Assembly (NCBI GenBank): GCA_014655195.1
Contig: BNBH01000001.1
Location: 186,001 to 250,000 of the forward strand
Reading direction: 5' to 3'
Source of the DNA: Streptomyces cellulosae
GTDB taxonomy: Bacteria > Actinomycetota > Actinomycetes > Streptomycetales > Streptomycetaceae
DNA length: 64,000 nucleotides
In this document: positions 41,160 to 50,365 of the stretch, in pieces
How the letters are laid out: every line of letters starts with the position of its first letter
How positions within the stretch are numbered: the stretch's first letter is position 1
Notes under the pieces: model-generated
Seen by the model: the letters and a program-made list of their open reading frames with translations, nothing else
Databases searched by the model: none
Told to the model about the DNA's origin: nothing
Made by a program: the position numbers and the translations under genes

Positions 41160-41348
41160 CTACTTGACCGAGGCCACGAAGGCGTTCCACGCGTCGGCCG
41201 GGAACGCCAGCTTCGGACCCTCGGGGATCTTGGTGTCCCCGAGCTCCAGCGCCTCTCCGGTGGTCGACCTGACCATCACGCACGCGCCGTTGTTGTTGGT
41301 GTAGGAGGACGTCGTCCACGTTTCCGTGGCGCCCAGACGAATTGCCAT
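41160..41348 (-). CDS. DUF397 small protein, partner of the XRE regulator
   Basis: 62 aa. ETWTTSSYTNNNGACVMVRSTTGEALELGDTKIPEGPKLAFPADAWNAFV is a typical DUF397 sequence (W-x-x-S-x-Y-S/T-x-x-x-G-x-C). In Streptomyces such proteins are paired with an upstream XRE/DUF5753 regulator and often counteract it; the gene lies 225 bp after it on the same strand. Confidence 0.92.
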   Translation of the reverse strand: MAIRLGATETWTTSSYTNNNGACVMVRSTTGEALELGDTKIPEGPKLAFPADAWNAFVASVK

Positions 41349-41573
41349 GTTCGCTCCGTAGCCAGATGCTGAGTTGCTGTCACCGGCCTGCGCATTCCGG
41401 CGTGGACCGCAGAACGGATTGCGCCAACCGTCGGTGCTGGTTGGCGTGATCGACGCTACTCGTCACCCTCGGCGTCCGGAGGTGTCGTTCACTCGACCGG
41501 ATGGCATATTCCGGGCGGGACTTCCAGTCGTACGCGTCGTCCGTGTATCATCCGCCGCTTCCGCAACGGGAGT

Positions 41574-42431
41574 TCAGCGCGCGTACTCCTTGGCGAGCCG
41601 CTCCACCAGCCGCCGCGACTGCTCCACGTTCAGCGACTGCGCCCTCAGGTGCTCGTACATCACCGTGTACTTCTGCACGTCGTGCGGCTTCTCCAGGTAC
41701 AGGTCGCTGGTGACGCCCTCGATGTAGACCACGCTGGAGTCGGCCGCGTCGGCGAACTCCAGGATGGAGTACTGGCCGTTGATGCCCGCGTGCGCGCCGA
41801 CCTCGAACGGCAGCACCTGCACGGTGACGTGCGGCAGCTGGCTCAGCTCCAGGACGTGCTCGAGCTGTTCGCGCATCACCTGGCGGCTGCCGACGACCCG
41901 GTGCAGCGCGGCCTCGTCGAGCACCACCCACAGCCGCAGCGGGTCCTGTTCGGCGGTGATCCGGCTCTGCCGGCGCAGCCGCACCTCCACCCGCTTGTCG
42001 TTCTCCTGCTCGGTGGACTCCGGCGAGCCTCCCTGCACGATCGCCTCGGCGTACGGGCGGGTCTGCAGCAGGCCGGTGATGATCTGCGGTTCGTACACCC
42101 GCAGCGACTCCGCGTCCCTCTCCAGGCCGATGTAGACGCTGTACGGGATGTCGCCGAAGGCGTGCCACCAGCCCTGCTGGCGGGAGTCCTTGGCCATCTG
42201 CATCAGCGAGTCGACGATCCGCTGGTCCTCGACCTCGTACACCCCGCACAGGTCGCGCACGTCGCGCTGGCTGATGCTGCGGCGGCCGTTCTCCAGCCGG
42301 CTGATCTTCGACTGCGACACCAGCAGCCGCTCCGCGACCTCCTCGGCGGTCATGCCCTTCAGCTCACGGAGCCGGCGCAGCTCCTGGCCGAGCCGGCGCC
42401 GCCGGACGGTGGGATTGACATTGGACGCCAC
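41574..42431 (-). CDS. XRE family regulator with DUF5753 domain
   Basis: 285 aa. The Cro/CI helix-turn-helix (LGQELRRLRELKGMTAEEVAERLLVSQSKISRLENGRRSISQRDVRDLCGVY) is followed by DUF5753 (EPQIITGLLQTRPYAEAIVQ; LHRVVGSRQVMREQLEHVLELSQLPHVTVQVLPFEVGAH). WhiJ/AbaA-type regulator; with DUF397 it forms a two-gene unit thought to influence development or antibiotic synthesis. Confidence 0.94.
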   Translation of the reverse strand: MASNVNPTVRRRRLGQELRRLRELKGMTAEEVAERLLVSQSKISRLENGRRSISQRDVRDLCGVYEVEDQRIVDSLMQMAKDSRQQGWWHAFGDIPYSVYIGLERDAESLRVYEPQIITGLLQTRPYAEAIVQGGSPESTEQENDKRVEVRLRRQSRITAEQDPLRLWVVLDEAALHRVVGSRQVMREQLEHVLELSQLPHVTVQVLPFEVGAHAGINGQYSILEFADAADSSVVYIEGVTSDLYLEKPHDVQKYTVMYEHLRAQSLNVEQSRRLVERLAKEYAR

Positions 42432-42753
42432 GGGACGTGCACCTCCGGCTGCGTGCCTCGTACTTGCACTGTGGACCTGGACTTCGTCGTGCCACTGTGT
42501 GTGTCTGCTCGATGACTCGACGACTCGTTGAGCAGACTGCCACCAATCTGCGTACTACCGCTGGGAAATGGTGGATATACGACCCCCGGCTCACGGCCGG
42601 GGGGCCGTGAGTTCGGCGTGCCCTCGGGCACGCCGAGCGGGGCGGAGAGAGCCCGTGTGTTCTCTCCGCCCCGCTCGGACAGCGGCTCCCGTGACCGGGT
42701 CTGCGGTGCCGTGGATCCGGGGTGCGCCCCGCCGAGCCCGGGGGACGTACGGC
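42432..42753 (-). other. Intergenic region with two tandem terminator hairpins
   Basis: 322 bp between GPP34 and XRE, both minus strand. It holds the hairpins at 42613-42636 and 42636-42675, then the XRE promoter region toward 42432. No other gene seen. Confidence 0.6.
42613..42675 (-). terminator. Double hairpin terminator after the GPP34 gene
   Basis: First met on the minus strand: AGCGGGGCGGAGAGA paired over 15 bp (42636-42650 with 42661-42675). Next to it is TCGGCGTGCCC paired over 11 bp with only a 2-base gap (42613-42623 with 42626-42636). Both are perfect. Confidence 0.8.
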
Positions 42754-43509
42754 TCAGTGGGCGGCTGCGCGTGCCATGGATCCTCGGCGTGGTTGCGCCG
42801 GAACGCCGCGGGCGGGCTCCGGTGCGCTCCTGCCGCCGGGGGCCTGCCGGCCCGCCGGTGGTGCGGAGCTGCGGCGCGGCTGGGCCGCGACGCCGTTCTG
42901 GACGTCCATCACCGCGTGTGCGACGAGTCCGCCCATGGGGTCGTGCCGGATCAGGTCCCGCAACCGGGAGCGCGAGGACCGGCCCTCGTTCCCCGGGTAC
43001 AGGTGCTTGCCGAGGCCGACAGCGTGCGCCAGCGCGGCGAGCGCCGCGGTCCGCGGGTCCGGCGGCACGCCGGTGCGGATCGCGGAGTCCAGCCGGGCCC
43101 TGATCTCCCGGCTGATCTCGGTGTCGGTCGCCTGGTAACGGGTCGTCGGCAAGACCCCGCACATCTGGCCGGCCACGGCGTGCACCATGCCGCACCGCTC
43201 CAGATGCGAGAGGTAGGTCTGGCGGAGCCCGAGTCGGGGCCCGCCGATCCAGTGGACGGCCCGCACGGGAGCGCCACGCCGTCGCAGCAACTCCAGTGCG
43301 CTGTCCAGTGTTGGGTCTCCAGTCGGCCGTGGTACGACCACGGCGATACGATCCCCGTCTGGGGCTATCCGTCCGGCCAGCGCCAGCTCCACTAGCTGTG
43401 CTCCGGCCAGACCGAGGTCGAGCGACTGCGGCTGTGCAGTGGTACCCGTGGCCGGGTCCAGTGCCAGCAGCAGAAGCTCCTCCGGAAGTGTTCTGCGGCT
43501 CCTGCCCAT
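42754..43509 (-). CDS. GPP34 (GOLPH3/Vps74-like) family protein
   Basis: 251 aa. The sequence opening (RRTLPEELLLLALDPATG) and LGLAGAQLVELALAGRIAPDGDRIAVV are the GOLPH3 fold start; GLGKHLYPGNEG and RDLIRHDPMGGLVAHAVMDVQNGVAAQ complete it. In eukaryotes these bind phosphoinositides and Golgi glycosyltransferases; in Streptomyces they are numerous, with unknown role. The C-terminus is a Pro/Arg-rich tail. Divergent from the carboxypeptidase. Confidence 0.9.
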   Translation of the reverse strand: MGRSRRTLPEELLLLALDPATGTTAQPQSLDLGLAGAQLVELALAGRIAPDGDRIAVVVPRPTGDPTLDSALELLRRRGAPVRAVHWIGGPRLGLRQTYLSHLERCGMVHAVAGQMCGVLPTTRYQATDTEISREIRARLDSAIRTGVPPDPRTAALAALAHAVGLGKHLYPGNEGRSSRSRLRDLIRHDPMGGLVAHAVMDVQNGVAAQPRRSSAPPAGRQAPGGRSAPEPARGVPAQPRRGSMARAAAH

Positions 43510-43588
43510 CCATGCCTCCCCGCGTGGATGAATGACAGGGTGACCCCTCTCACATTGGTCTGTCGAGGGTGCGTGACCGGTTCGTAGT

Positions 43589-43615
43589 GGAACCGGTAGG
43601 TATGTCGTTCTCGTC
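43589..43615 (+). promoter_or_regulatory. SigE-like promoter before the carboxypeptidase gene
   Basis: GGAAC (43589-43593), 19-base spacer, GTCT (43613-43616), about 130 bp before the GTG start. The spacer is one base longer than expected. Confidence 0.35.
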
Positions 43616-43747
43616 TACCACGTGGGGTAAGCCCGCACACAGGACACTGGTACATGGTTCGGACAGCGCTTCGGAGCGATGTCACGGGCGGGCGGTTCAC
43701 GGTTCGGTTGGCGCACGCGGGACGTGCGGCACATGGAGGAGGCATCG

Positions 43748-46432
43748 GTGGCGGGCGAGTCCCCCGACAGGTCGAAGCAGCGCGAGTCGTCGGCAGAACA
43801 GACGTCGGGGAGCGCCGGGCCGGTTCCCGAGAAGCAGGATCCCCGCCTTGCGGTCGCCCGTGGGGCGGGTGACGCGAAGGACGGCCGGAAGGCCGACACG
43901 GCTACGCGCGTGCTGTCGGTGCCGCAGGCTTCCAAGGGGCCTGACGCCGATGCCTCCGCCGGCGCCGAGGGCGCGGAGGCGGGTGACGGGCGTCTGCGGG
44001 AGGCCGTCGCGGCGTGGGTGCGGTCGGCCGAACCTGGGTCCGAGGCTTCCTCGGAGGCTCCTGAGGGTGCCTCCGGCGTCGGGGAGGACGAGGGGGCCGA
44101 GGAGGGCGTCGAGTCCGCCCAGAGCGGCGAGAACGGCGGTGAGGGGGCTCGCGGGGGCGGTGCGGCCGACAAGGACGCGGGTGCGGCCAAGGACGCGGGT
44201 GCGGCCGGTGACGTGACGGAGGACGCCGCCCCGTCCGAGGACGCCGACCGGGGCGACGCCCCTGAGGGCGAGGCCGACGACGCCACGACCGACGTGCCCA
44301 AGCCCGCCGACGGCAAGGCTGACGCCAAGGACGACGGCGAGGGCGCCGTCACGGCCAACGATGTCGAGGGCGCCGACAAGGCCGGCGACGCCAAGGGCGA
44401 TGCCGGGACCGACGGTGGCGAGCGCGACGAGAACGGCGCCGACCCCGAGGCCGACGGCAGGACCGCCGACGGTAAGGGCGCCGACAAGACCTCCGCCGGC
44501 GCCGGTAAGACCGCCGGCGCCACCGGTGACGCCACGACCGACGATGGCAAGAGTGCCGGTAAGGCCGCCGCCGGCGCCGCAGTCACGGCCAAGGCCGCCG
44601 CTGACACCGGTAAGGGCGACGGCGAGGCCACCGCCAAGGACGGCGACGGCAAGGCCGCCGACGGCAACAGCACCGGCAACACCGCCGTCGGTGCGGCAGC
44701 CGCGGCCAAGGCCGACGACGACGCCGACGCCGCCGACAAGGGCAGCGCCCGGGCCTCTGCCGAGGCCGGCGACAGCAAGGCCGACGGCGGCACGGGCACC
44801 GGCACGACCGCCGACGCCGAGCCCGGCGAAACCGCCCCCGGCGCCAAGGGCGACGACGAGACCCCCGGTGACAAGTCCGACGGCGACTCCGACTCCCCCG
44901 TCGATCAGCCCACCGCCGTCTTCCGGGCCCCCCGCCCCTCCAAGCCCTCCGTCGATCAGCCCACCACCATGCTCAAGCTGGGCGATGCGGCCGCCCGGGC
45001 CGCCGAGGCCGAGCGGACCAGCAAGTTCGTCGCGTTGAAGCCCGACCCCGCCATAAGGCAGACCCCGCGTCAGGACGGGCCCGCCGCGGCGGAGTCGACG
45101 AGGTTCCTGCCGCAGGTGGGTCCGGAGCGGACGACGCAGCAGCCGTTGCCGCCGAAGCCACCGCTGGACCTGCTGGCCGAGCTGACCAACACCCCGCCGC
45201 CCCCGCAGACCCCGCTGCGGACGGCCGTGCGGCGGATCAAGATCTGGACGCCGCTGGTCGTCCTGCTGGTGATCGTCTTCGCGGTCGTGCAGAACTTCCG
45301 TCCGCTGCCGACGCCCACGCTGGTGCTGACCGCGCAGGACACGTACACGTTCGAGGGCGGCAAGCCGCAGATCCCGTGGCCGGAGAACGGCCAGGCCGCG
45401 CTGGACGTCGACGGCATCGGCACCTTCGGCTCGTCCGGCGAGCAGAAGCCCGTGCCGATCGCGAGCGTCGCCAAGGTGATGACCGCGTACGTGATCCTGC
45501 GTGACCACCCCCTGAAGAGCGGCGCCGAGGGTCCGAAGATCGAGGTCGACGCGCTCGCCGAGCAGCAGTCGGACGCCGGGCAGGAGTCGACGGTGAACGT
45601 CACCAAGGGCGACGCGATCAGTGAGCGGGAGGCCGTCGAGGCGATCCTCATCGCGTCCGCGAACAACGTGGCGCGGCTGCTGGCCCGCTGGGACGCCGGC
45701 TCGGAGGAGGCGTTCGTCGAGAAGATGAACGAGGCCGCCGAGGACCTCGGGATGTCGGACACGACGTACACCGACCCGTCGGGCCTGAACGACACCACCG
45801 TGAGCACCGCCGTGGACCAGGTGAAGCTGGCCCGGGCGGCGATGCAGCAGCCCGCGTTCCGCGAGGTCGCCGCGATGATGGAGTACACCGACTACAAGGG
45901 CGAGAAGCACGGCAACTGGAACCGTCTGGTCGGCAAGGACGACGTGGTCGGCATCAAGACCGGCACCACCACCTCCGCGCTGGGCAACCTGTCGTTCGCG
46001 GCGAAGAAGGACGTCGACGGCGAGGTGCACCGGATCGTCGGCGCGGTGCTGCGCCAGCCGGAGGGCGGCGAGGACCACACGATCCTGTCGGGCGCCCTGG
46101 ACGCCGGGCACAAGCTGATCCTGGCCGGCCAGGACGCGCTGCGGGCGGAGACCATCCTGAAGAAGGGCACGGTCGTCGGGTACGCGGACGACGGTCTCGG
46201 CGGCCACACCCCGGTCGTCGTCACCGAGGACGTCAAGGCCGTCGGCTGGGCGGGGCTCGAGGTGAAGCTGACGTTCGCCGGTACGGAGCTGCCGCACACG
46301 GCCCGGGCCGGGACGAAGGTCGGCACGCTCACCGTGGGTGACGGCAAGAACGGCGCCGTCAAGGTGCCGGTCGCGCTGAAGGAGGACCTCGTGGAGCCCG
46401 GCTTCACGGACAAGCTGACCCGCGTCGCCTGA
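43748..46432 (+). CDS. D-alanyl-D-alanine carboxypeptidase (PBP, S11) with very long disordered N-terminal region
   Basis: 894 aa. Residues 1 to about 430 are a low-complexity cytoplasmic extension rich in Ala, Asp, Gly and Lys; then repeated FRAPRPSKPSVDQPTT-like segments, one membrane helix (about 500-520) and an extracellular S11 transpeptidase domain. Catalytic motifs: SVAK (Ser573), SAN in IASANNVARLL, and KTG in VGIKTGTTTSALG. It trims the terminal D-Ala of peptidoglycan pentapeptides. I chose GTG 43748, 5 bp after GGAGGAGG; frames further upstream lack a ribosome site. Ortholog of S. coelicolor SCO4439 by context, from memory. Confidence 0.93.
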   Translation: MAGESPDRSKQRESSAEQTSGSAGPVPEKQDPRLAVARGAGDAKDGRKADTATRVLSVPQASKGPDADASAGAEGAEAGDGRLREAVAAWVRSAEPGSEASSEAPEGASGVGEDEGAEEGVESAQSGENGGEGARGGGAADKDAGAAKDAGAAGDVTEDAAPSEDADRGDAPEGEADDATTDVPKPADGKADAKDDGEGAVTANDVEGADKAGDAKGDAGTDGGERDENGADPEADGRTADGKGADKTSAGAGKTAGATGDATTDDGKSAGKAAAGAAVTAKAAADTGKGDGEATAKDGDGKAADGNSTGNTAVGAAAAAKADDDADAADKGSARASAEAGDSKADGGTGTGTTADAEPGETAPGAKGDDETPGDKSDGDSDSPVDQPTAVFRAPRPSKPSVDQPTTMLKLGDAAARAAEAERTSKFVALKPDPAIRQTPRQDGPAAAESTRFLPQVGPERTTQQPLPPKPPLDLLAELTNTPPPPQTPLRTAVRRIKIWTPLVVLLVIVFAVVQNFRPLPTPTLVLTAQDTYTFEGGKPQIPWPENGQAALDVDGIGTFGSSGEQKPVPIASVAKVMTAYVILRDHPLKSGAEGPKIEVDALAEQQSDAGQESTVNVTKGDAISEREAVEAILIASANNVARLLARWDAGSEEAFVEKMNEAAEDLGMSDTTYTDPSGLNDTTVSTAVDQVKLARAAMQQPAFREVAAMMEYTDYKGEKHGNWNRLVGKDDVVGIKTGTTTSALGNLSFAAKKDVDGEVHRIVGAVLRQPEGGEDHTILSGALDAGHKLILAGQDALRAETILKKGTVVGYADDGLGGHTPVVVTEDVKAVGWAGLEVKLTFAGTELPHTARAGTKVGTLTVGDGKNGAVKVPVALKEDLVEPGFTDKLTRVA

Positions 46433-46455
46433 TCCGGCGGCGGATCGACGACGGC

Positions 46456-46504
46456 CGCACCCCGCGGACCGCCGCCCACCCGGGCGGACGGTCCGCGGGG
46501 TGCG
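46456..46504 (+). terminator. Hairpin terminator after the carboxypeptidase gene
   Basis: 15-bp perfect stem (CGCACCCCGCGGACC) with a 19-base loop that folds itself (CCGCCC/GGGCGG), 23 bp after the stop. Confidence 0.8.
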
Positions 46505-46566
46505 TGCTAGCGTCACGAAACGGGCAGGAAACGGGCGAAGAACGGGATCACGGGGAGTGCCGACAG

Positions 46567-48465
46567 GTGGCGACAGCGGAGCCGACACGCGCCGACGACG
46601 CGAACCCGGGCCCGGGAGCCGGCCCGCGAATACCCGCATCCGGAGCGGAGCGGTCACAGGCGGACGCCTCCCAGGAGGACGCCCCGAAGGGGGGCGCCCC
46701 TCAGGGTGACTCCCCCCGGAGCGACCAGGGCCGGGCGAAGGCCGCCGTCCTCGCCGTGCGCGCCCGCATGCTGCGCCACCCCGTGCTGTCCGTCACCGCG
46801 CTGTCCGGGCTGCTGCACGTCGTCTGGTTCTTCACCTTCGCGAACAGCGGCGGCGACCTCGCCGCGCAGGACGCGTGGGCCGAGTTCGTGGGCCGGCACC
46901 CCGACTCCGCGTACAACCTCGCCTGGTACGGCGGGATGCACCCGGTGTCGTACAGCGTGGTGTCGCCGTACCTGATGTCGGTGCTCGGCGTGCGGACCAC
47001 GATGATGATCGCCGGCACGGTGTCGGCGGGTCTGCTGACGTTGGTGCTCATGCGCAGCCGGTCCGTGCGCAACCCCCTGTGGGCGGCGCTGGCGGGCGTG
47101 TTCGCGCTGCTGTGCAACGCCGCCTCCGGCCGGGTGACGTACGGGCTGGGCACGATGTTCGCGCTCGGCGCGGTCGCGGTCGTCTTCTGCTGGCCGTACC
47201 GGTGGCGGTACAAGCGCTGGGCGAAGGCGCTGTGCGCGGCCCCGCTGGCGGCGCTCGCGACAATGGCCTCGCCGGTCGCCGGCCTGTTCGTGGGACTGGT
47301 GGCGGTGGCGCTGTTCCTGCAGAAGCGCCGGCCGGGCGCCTGGGCGCTGGGGCTCGCGCCGAGCGCGGTGGTCGCGGTGTCGGCGTGGCTGTTCCCGTTC
47401 TCCGGCACGCAGCCGATGGGCTTCGGCTCGGTCGTGCTGCCGTTCGCGTACTCGGTGCTGGTGTACGTCCTGGCGCCGAAGGACTGGAAGACGGTCCGGA
47501 TCACCGCGGCCGTGTACGGGCTCGGCGTGGTGCTGGTCTGGCTGATCAGCTCGCAGATCGGGTCGAACATGACCCGGCTCGCGATGCTGTTCGGCGGTGT
47601 GGTGCTGGTGGCGGCGCTGCCGTTCGCCGAGCCCCGCTCCCTCAAGTGGTACGCGCTGGTCGTCGCCGTCGTCGGCTTCAACTGCTGGATCGGCGTGAAG
47701 TCGGTCAACGACGTGGTGAACACGACGCCCGCCGCGTCCTGGGCGCGTGAGCTGGCGCCGCTGGTGAACGAGCTCCAGGAGGTCGGCGCCGAGCAGGGCC
47801 GGGTGGAGGTCGTCCCGGCCCGCTCGCACCGCGAGGCGTCCGCGCTGGCGCCGTACGTGAACCTGGCGCGCGGCTGGAACCGCCAGGCCGACATGGAGCG
47901 CAACCCGCTCTTCTACGACGACACCCTCAACGCGGCCAACTACCACGAGTGGCTGAAGCGCTGGGGCGTGCACTACGTGGTGCTGCCGAAGGACGAGCCG
48001 GACGGCGACGGCGGCCAGCGCGAGCGGGAGCTGGTGCAGCAGGGCCTGCCGTATCTGAAGCAGGTCTGGGGCGACGCGAACTGGCAGCTGTTCGAGGTGC
48101 GGGCGCCGACCCCGCTGGCGGAGCCGAACACGGTCGTGGAGCGCGCCGAGCAGGGCGAGTGGACGCTGCGGGTGGAGAAGCCGGGCCGGATCCTGATCCG
48201 GGTGCCGTACTCGCCGTGGCTGGGCCTGGTCGACGCCGAGGGCAAGGCGCTGGACCCGCCGCAGGAGACGGAGGAGTCCGAGAACCGCCCCGAGGGCGAG
48301 CCGAAGTCGTACGAGAACGTGCACGGCTGCCTGATGGAGACGGAGGAGGACGCCAACGGCGACAAGTGGACGATGCTGCTGGCGCCCGAGGCGGGGACGT
48401 ACCGCCTGGCGGCCCCGTACAAGTGGGGCGAGCGGGGCACGCCGTGTCCGGAGGAGATGCGCTGA
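46567..48465 (+). CDS. Large integral membrane protein, glycosyltransferase-like
   Basis: 632 aa. After a hydrophilic, Asp/Pro-rich N-terminus (about 70 residues) come about ten membrane helices (residues 85-390) and a large extracytoplasmic domain (400-632). The first loop GGDLAAQDAWAEFVGRHPDSAYNLAWYGGMHPVSYSVVSPYLM is the kind of acidic-loop region found in GT-C glycosyltransferases, and the C-terminal YHEWLKRWGVHYVVLPKDEPD suits a family of arabinofuranosyl- or MFS-like proteins. Substrate unknown; the adjacent carboxypeptidase suggests envelope work. GTG 46567 has GGGGAG upstream. Confidence 0.78.
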   Translation: MATAEPTRADDANPGPGAGPRIPASGAERSQADASQEDAPKGGAPQGDSPRSDQGRAKAAVLAVRARMLRHPVLSVTALSGLLHVVWFFTFANSGGDLAAQDAWAEFVGRHPDSAYNLAWYGGMHPVSYSVVSPYLMSVLGVRTTMMIAGTVSAGLLTLVLMRSRSVRNPLWAALAGVFALLCNAASGRVTYGLGTMFALGAVAVVFCWPYRWRYKRWAKALCAAPLAALATMASPVAGLFVGLVAVALFLQKRRPGAWALGLAPSAVVAVSAWLFPFSGTQPMGFGSVVLPFAYSVLVYVLAPKDWKTVRITAAVYGLGVVLVWLISSQIGSNMTRLAMLFGGVVLVAALPFAEPRSLKWYALVVAVVGFNCWIGVKSVNDVVNTTPAASWARELAPLVNELQEVGAEQGRVEVVPARSHREASALAPYVNLARGWNRQADMERNPLFYDDTLNAANYHEWLKRWGVHYVVLPKDEPDGDGGQRERELVQQGLPYLKQVWGDANWQLFEVRAPTPLAEPNTVVERAEQGEWTLRVEKPGRILIRVPYSPWLGLVDAEGKALDPPQETEESENRPEGEPKSYENVHGCLMETEEDANGDKWTMLLAPEAGTYRLAAPYKWGERGTPCPEEMR

Positions 48466-48470
48466 GGCCG

Positions 48471-48494
48471 GCCCCGGGGAGGGTTCCCCGGGGC
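48471..48494 (+). terminator. Hairpin terminator after the membrane protein gene
   Basis: GCCCCGGGGA-GGGT-TCCCCGGGGC, 10-bp perfect stem followed by TTCTTC. Confidence 0.85.
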
Positions 48495-48705
48495 TTCTTC
48501 ATGTCGCCATTCTGTTCAGATCACTGAACGACGGTCAGCAAGGCGAACGTTTTTGCCTGGTCTTGACCGACCGTTTTCTTGTCGTGCTCCCGCCACAGTG
48601 CCCACGATGAGCGGGCGCTTCGCACCCTTCCTCGTTCCTGCCCCGCTCAGGCGAAGTGCCAACCAGCTGAGCGGTGTTCACAAGGCGGACCCTGGAAGGG
48701 GGGAC

Positions 48706-50268
48706 ATGAACGGTCTCGACTGGGCGGTGCTCATCGGCTACTTCGCCGTGATGGTCGCCATCGGTGTCTGGTCGCACAAGCGGGTGGACAACGTCAGCGA
48801 CTTCTTCACCGCCGGCGGCAAGATGCCCTGGTGGCTCTCCGGGATCTCCCACCACATGTCGGGCTACAGCGCGGTGATGTTCACCGGCTACGCCGGCATC
48901 GCCTACACGTACGGCGTCACCTCGTTCGTCACCTGGTCCTTCCCCATCGCCCTCGGCATCGCCATCGGCTCCAAGCTGTTCGCCCCGCGCATCAACCGGC
49001 TGCGCTCCCGGCTCCATGTGGCCTCGCCGCTGGAGTACCTCAAGAACCGCTACGACCTGCGCACCCAGCAGGCGCTGGCCTGGTCCGGGATGCTGCTGAA
49101 GATCGTCGACGTGGGCGCGAAGTGGGCGGCCATCGCCACCCTGCTGTCGGTGTTCACCGGGGTCTCGCTGAACCAGGGCATCCTCATCACCGGCGCGGTC
49201 ACCGCCGTCTACTGCACCATCGGCGGCCTGTGGGCGGACGCGCTGACGGAACTCGGGCAGTTCGTCATCCAACTGCTCGCCGGCATCGCGATGTTCGTCG
49301 CGGTGGTGATGGAGCTCGGCGACCACGGCGGCTTCCTCGGCGCGTGGGACGAGCCGGAGCTCCAGGGACACGGGGAACCGCTGGTCGGGCCGTACGGCAC
49401 GGTGTTCCTGCTCGCGTTCCTCTTCATCAAGCTGTTCGAGTACAACGGCGGGATGCTCAACCAGGCCCAGCGGTACATGGCCACCTCCGACGCGCGTGAG
49501 GCGACGCGGTCCGCGCGGCTGTCGGCGGTGCTGTGGCTGGTCTGGCCGCTGGTGCTGTTCTTCCCGATGTGGATGTCGCCGCTGCTGGTCGAGTCGCAGA
49601 AGGCGGACGGGTCCGACTCCTACGCCCTCATGACCGAGCAACTGCTGCCGCACGGACTGCTGGGGCTGGTCATCGTCGGATTCTTCTCCCACACGATGGC
49701 CATGTGCTCCTCCGACGCCAACGCGATCGCTGCGGTGTTCACGCGGGACGTGGCGCCGGTGCTGTCCGCCCGGGCGCGGGCGTGGGGGGAGCGGTCCGGC
49801 CTGGTCGCGGCCCGGGTGACGACCGTGGTGTTCCTGGGGCTGTCCATGGCGGTGGCCACGCAGGTGGACTCGCCGACGTTCAAGGACATCATCACCGTGG
49901 TGATCAAGTGGGTGGCCGGGCTGATGGGGCCGATCGCGATTCCGATGATGCTGGGGCTGCTGCGGCCGTTCCGGCGGTCCGGGCCGACCGCCGCGCTGGT
50001 CAGCTGGGGGCTGGGGCTGGTGGCGTTCTGGCTGGTGAACTACCCGGTCCACTGGGCTGTGGAGGGTGGGGTGCCGTTGGAGTACCAGGTGTCGATTCCG
50101 TTGGCCGTGTCGCTGGTGCTGTACGTGGTTGTCGGGTTCGTCAAGCCCGAGGACACGGAGGAGAGGCTTGCGGTTATCGAGCGGGTCAACTCCGACGGGG
50201 ACGAAGGTGGGGCGGGGGTTGCTCTTCCCGCTCCTGCGGGGGAGGGCGGGGTTCCTGTGAAGGACTGA
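48706..50268 (+). CDS. Sodium:solute symporter (SSS family)
   Basis: 520 aa, 13 or 14 helices. SSS features: DWAVLIGYFAVMVAIGVWSHKRVDNVSDFFTAGGKMPWWLSGISHHMSGYSAVMFTGYAGIAY, then QRYMATSDAREATRSARLSAVLW (the R-x-x-x-A-x-x loop) and CSSDANAIAAVFTRDV. Family imports sugars, amino acids or organic acids with Na+; the SGLT-like opening suggests a sugar or vitamin. ATG 48706 after GGAAGGGGGG. Confidence 0.9.
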   Translation: MNGLDWAVLIGYFAVMVAIGVWSHKRVDNVSDFFTAGGKMPWWLSGISHHMSGYSAVMFTGYAGIAYTYGVTSFVTWSFPIALGIAIGSKLFAPRINRLRSRLHVASPLEYLKNRYDLRTQQALAWSGMLLKIVDVGAKWAAIATLLSVFTGVSLNQGILITGAVTAVYCTIGGLWADALTELGQFVIQLLAGIAMFVAVVMELGDHGGFLGAWDEPELQGHGEPLVGPYGTVFLLAFLFIKLFEYNGGMLNQAQRYMATSDAREATRSARLSAVLWLVWPLVLFFPMWMSPLLVESQKADGSDSYALMTEQLLPHGLLGLVIVGFFSHTMAMCSSDANAIAAVFTRDVAPVLSARARAWGERSGLVAARVTTVVFLGLSMAVATQVDSPTFKDIITVVIKWVAGLMGPIAIPMMLGLLRPFRRSGPTAALVSWGLGLVAFWLVNYPVHWAVEGGVPLEYQVSIPLAVSLVLYVVVGFVKPEDTEERLAVIERVNSDGDEGGAGVALPAPAGEGGVPVKD

Positions 50269-50365
50269 GGTTTCTTCGCCCCCTCCACCCCTTCCGTTCC
50301 CTTCCCTTGGGGGCTTCGCCCCCGGACCGCCTTTGCGCGGTTCCCCGCGCCCCTAAGCGCCTCTC

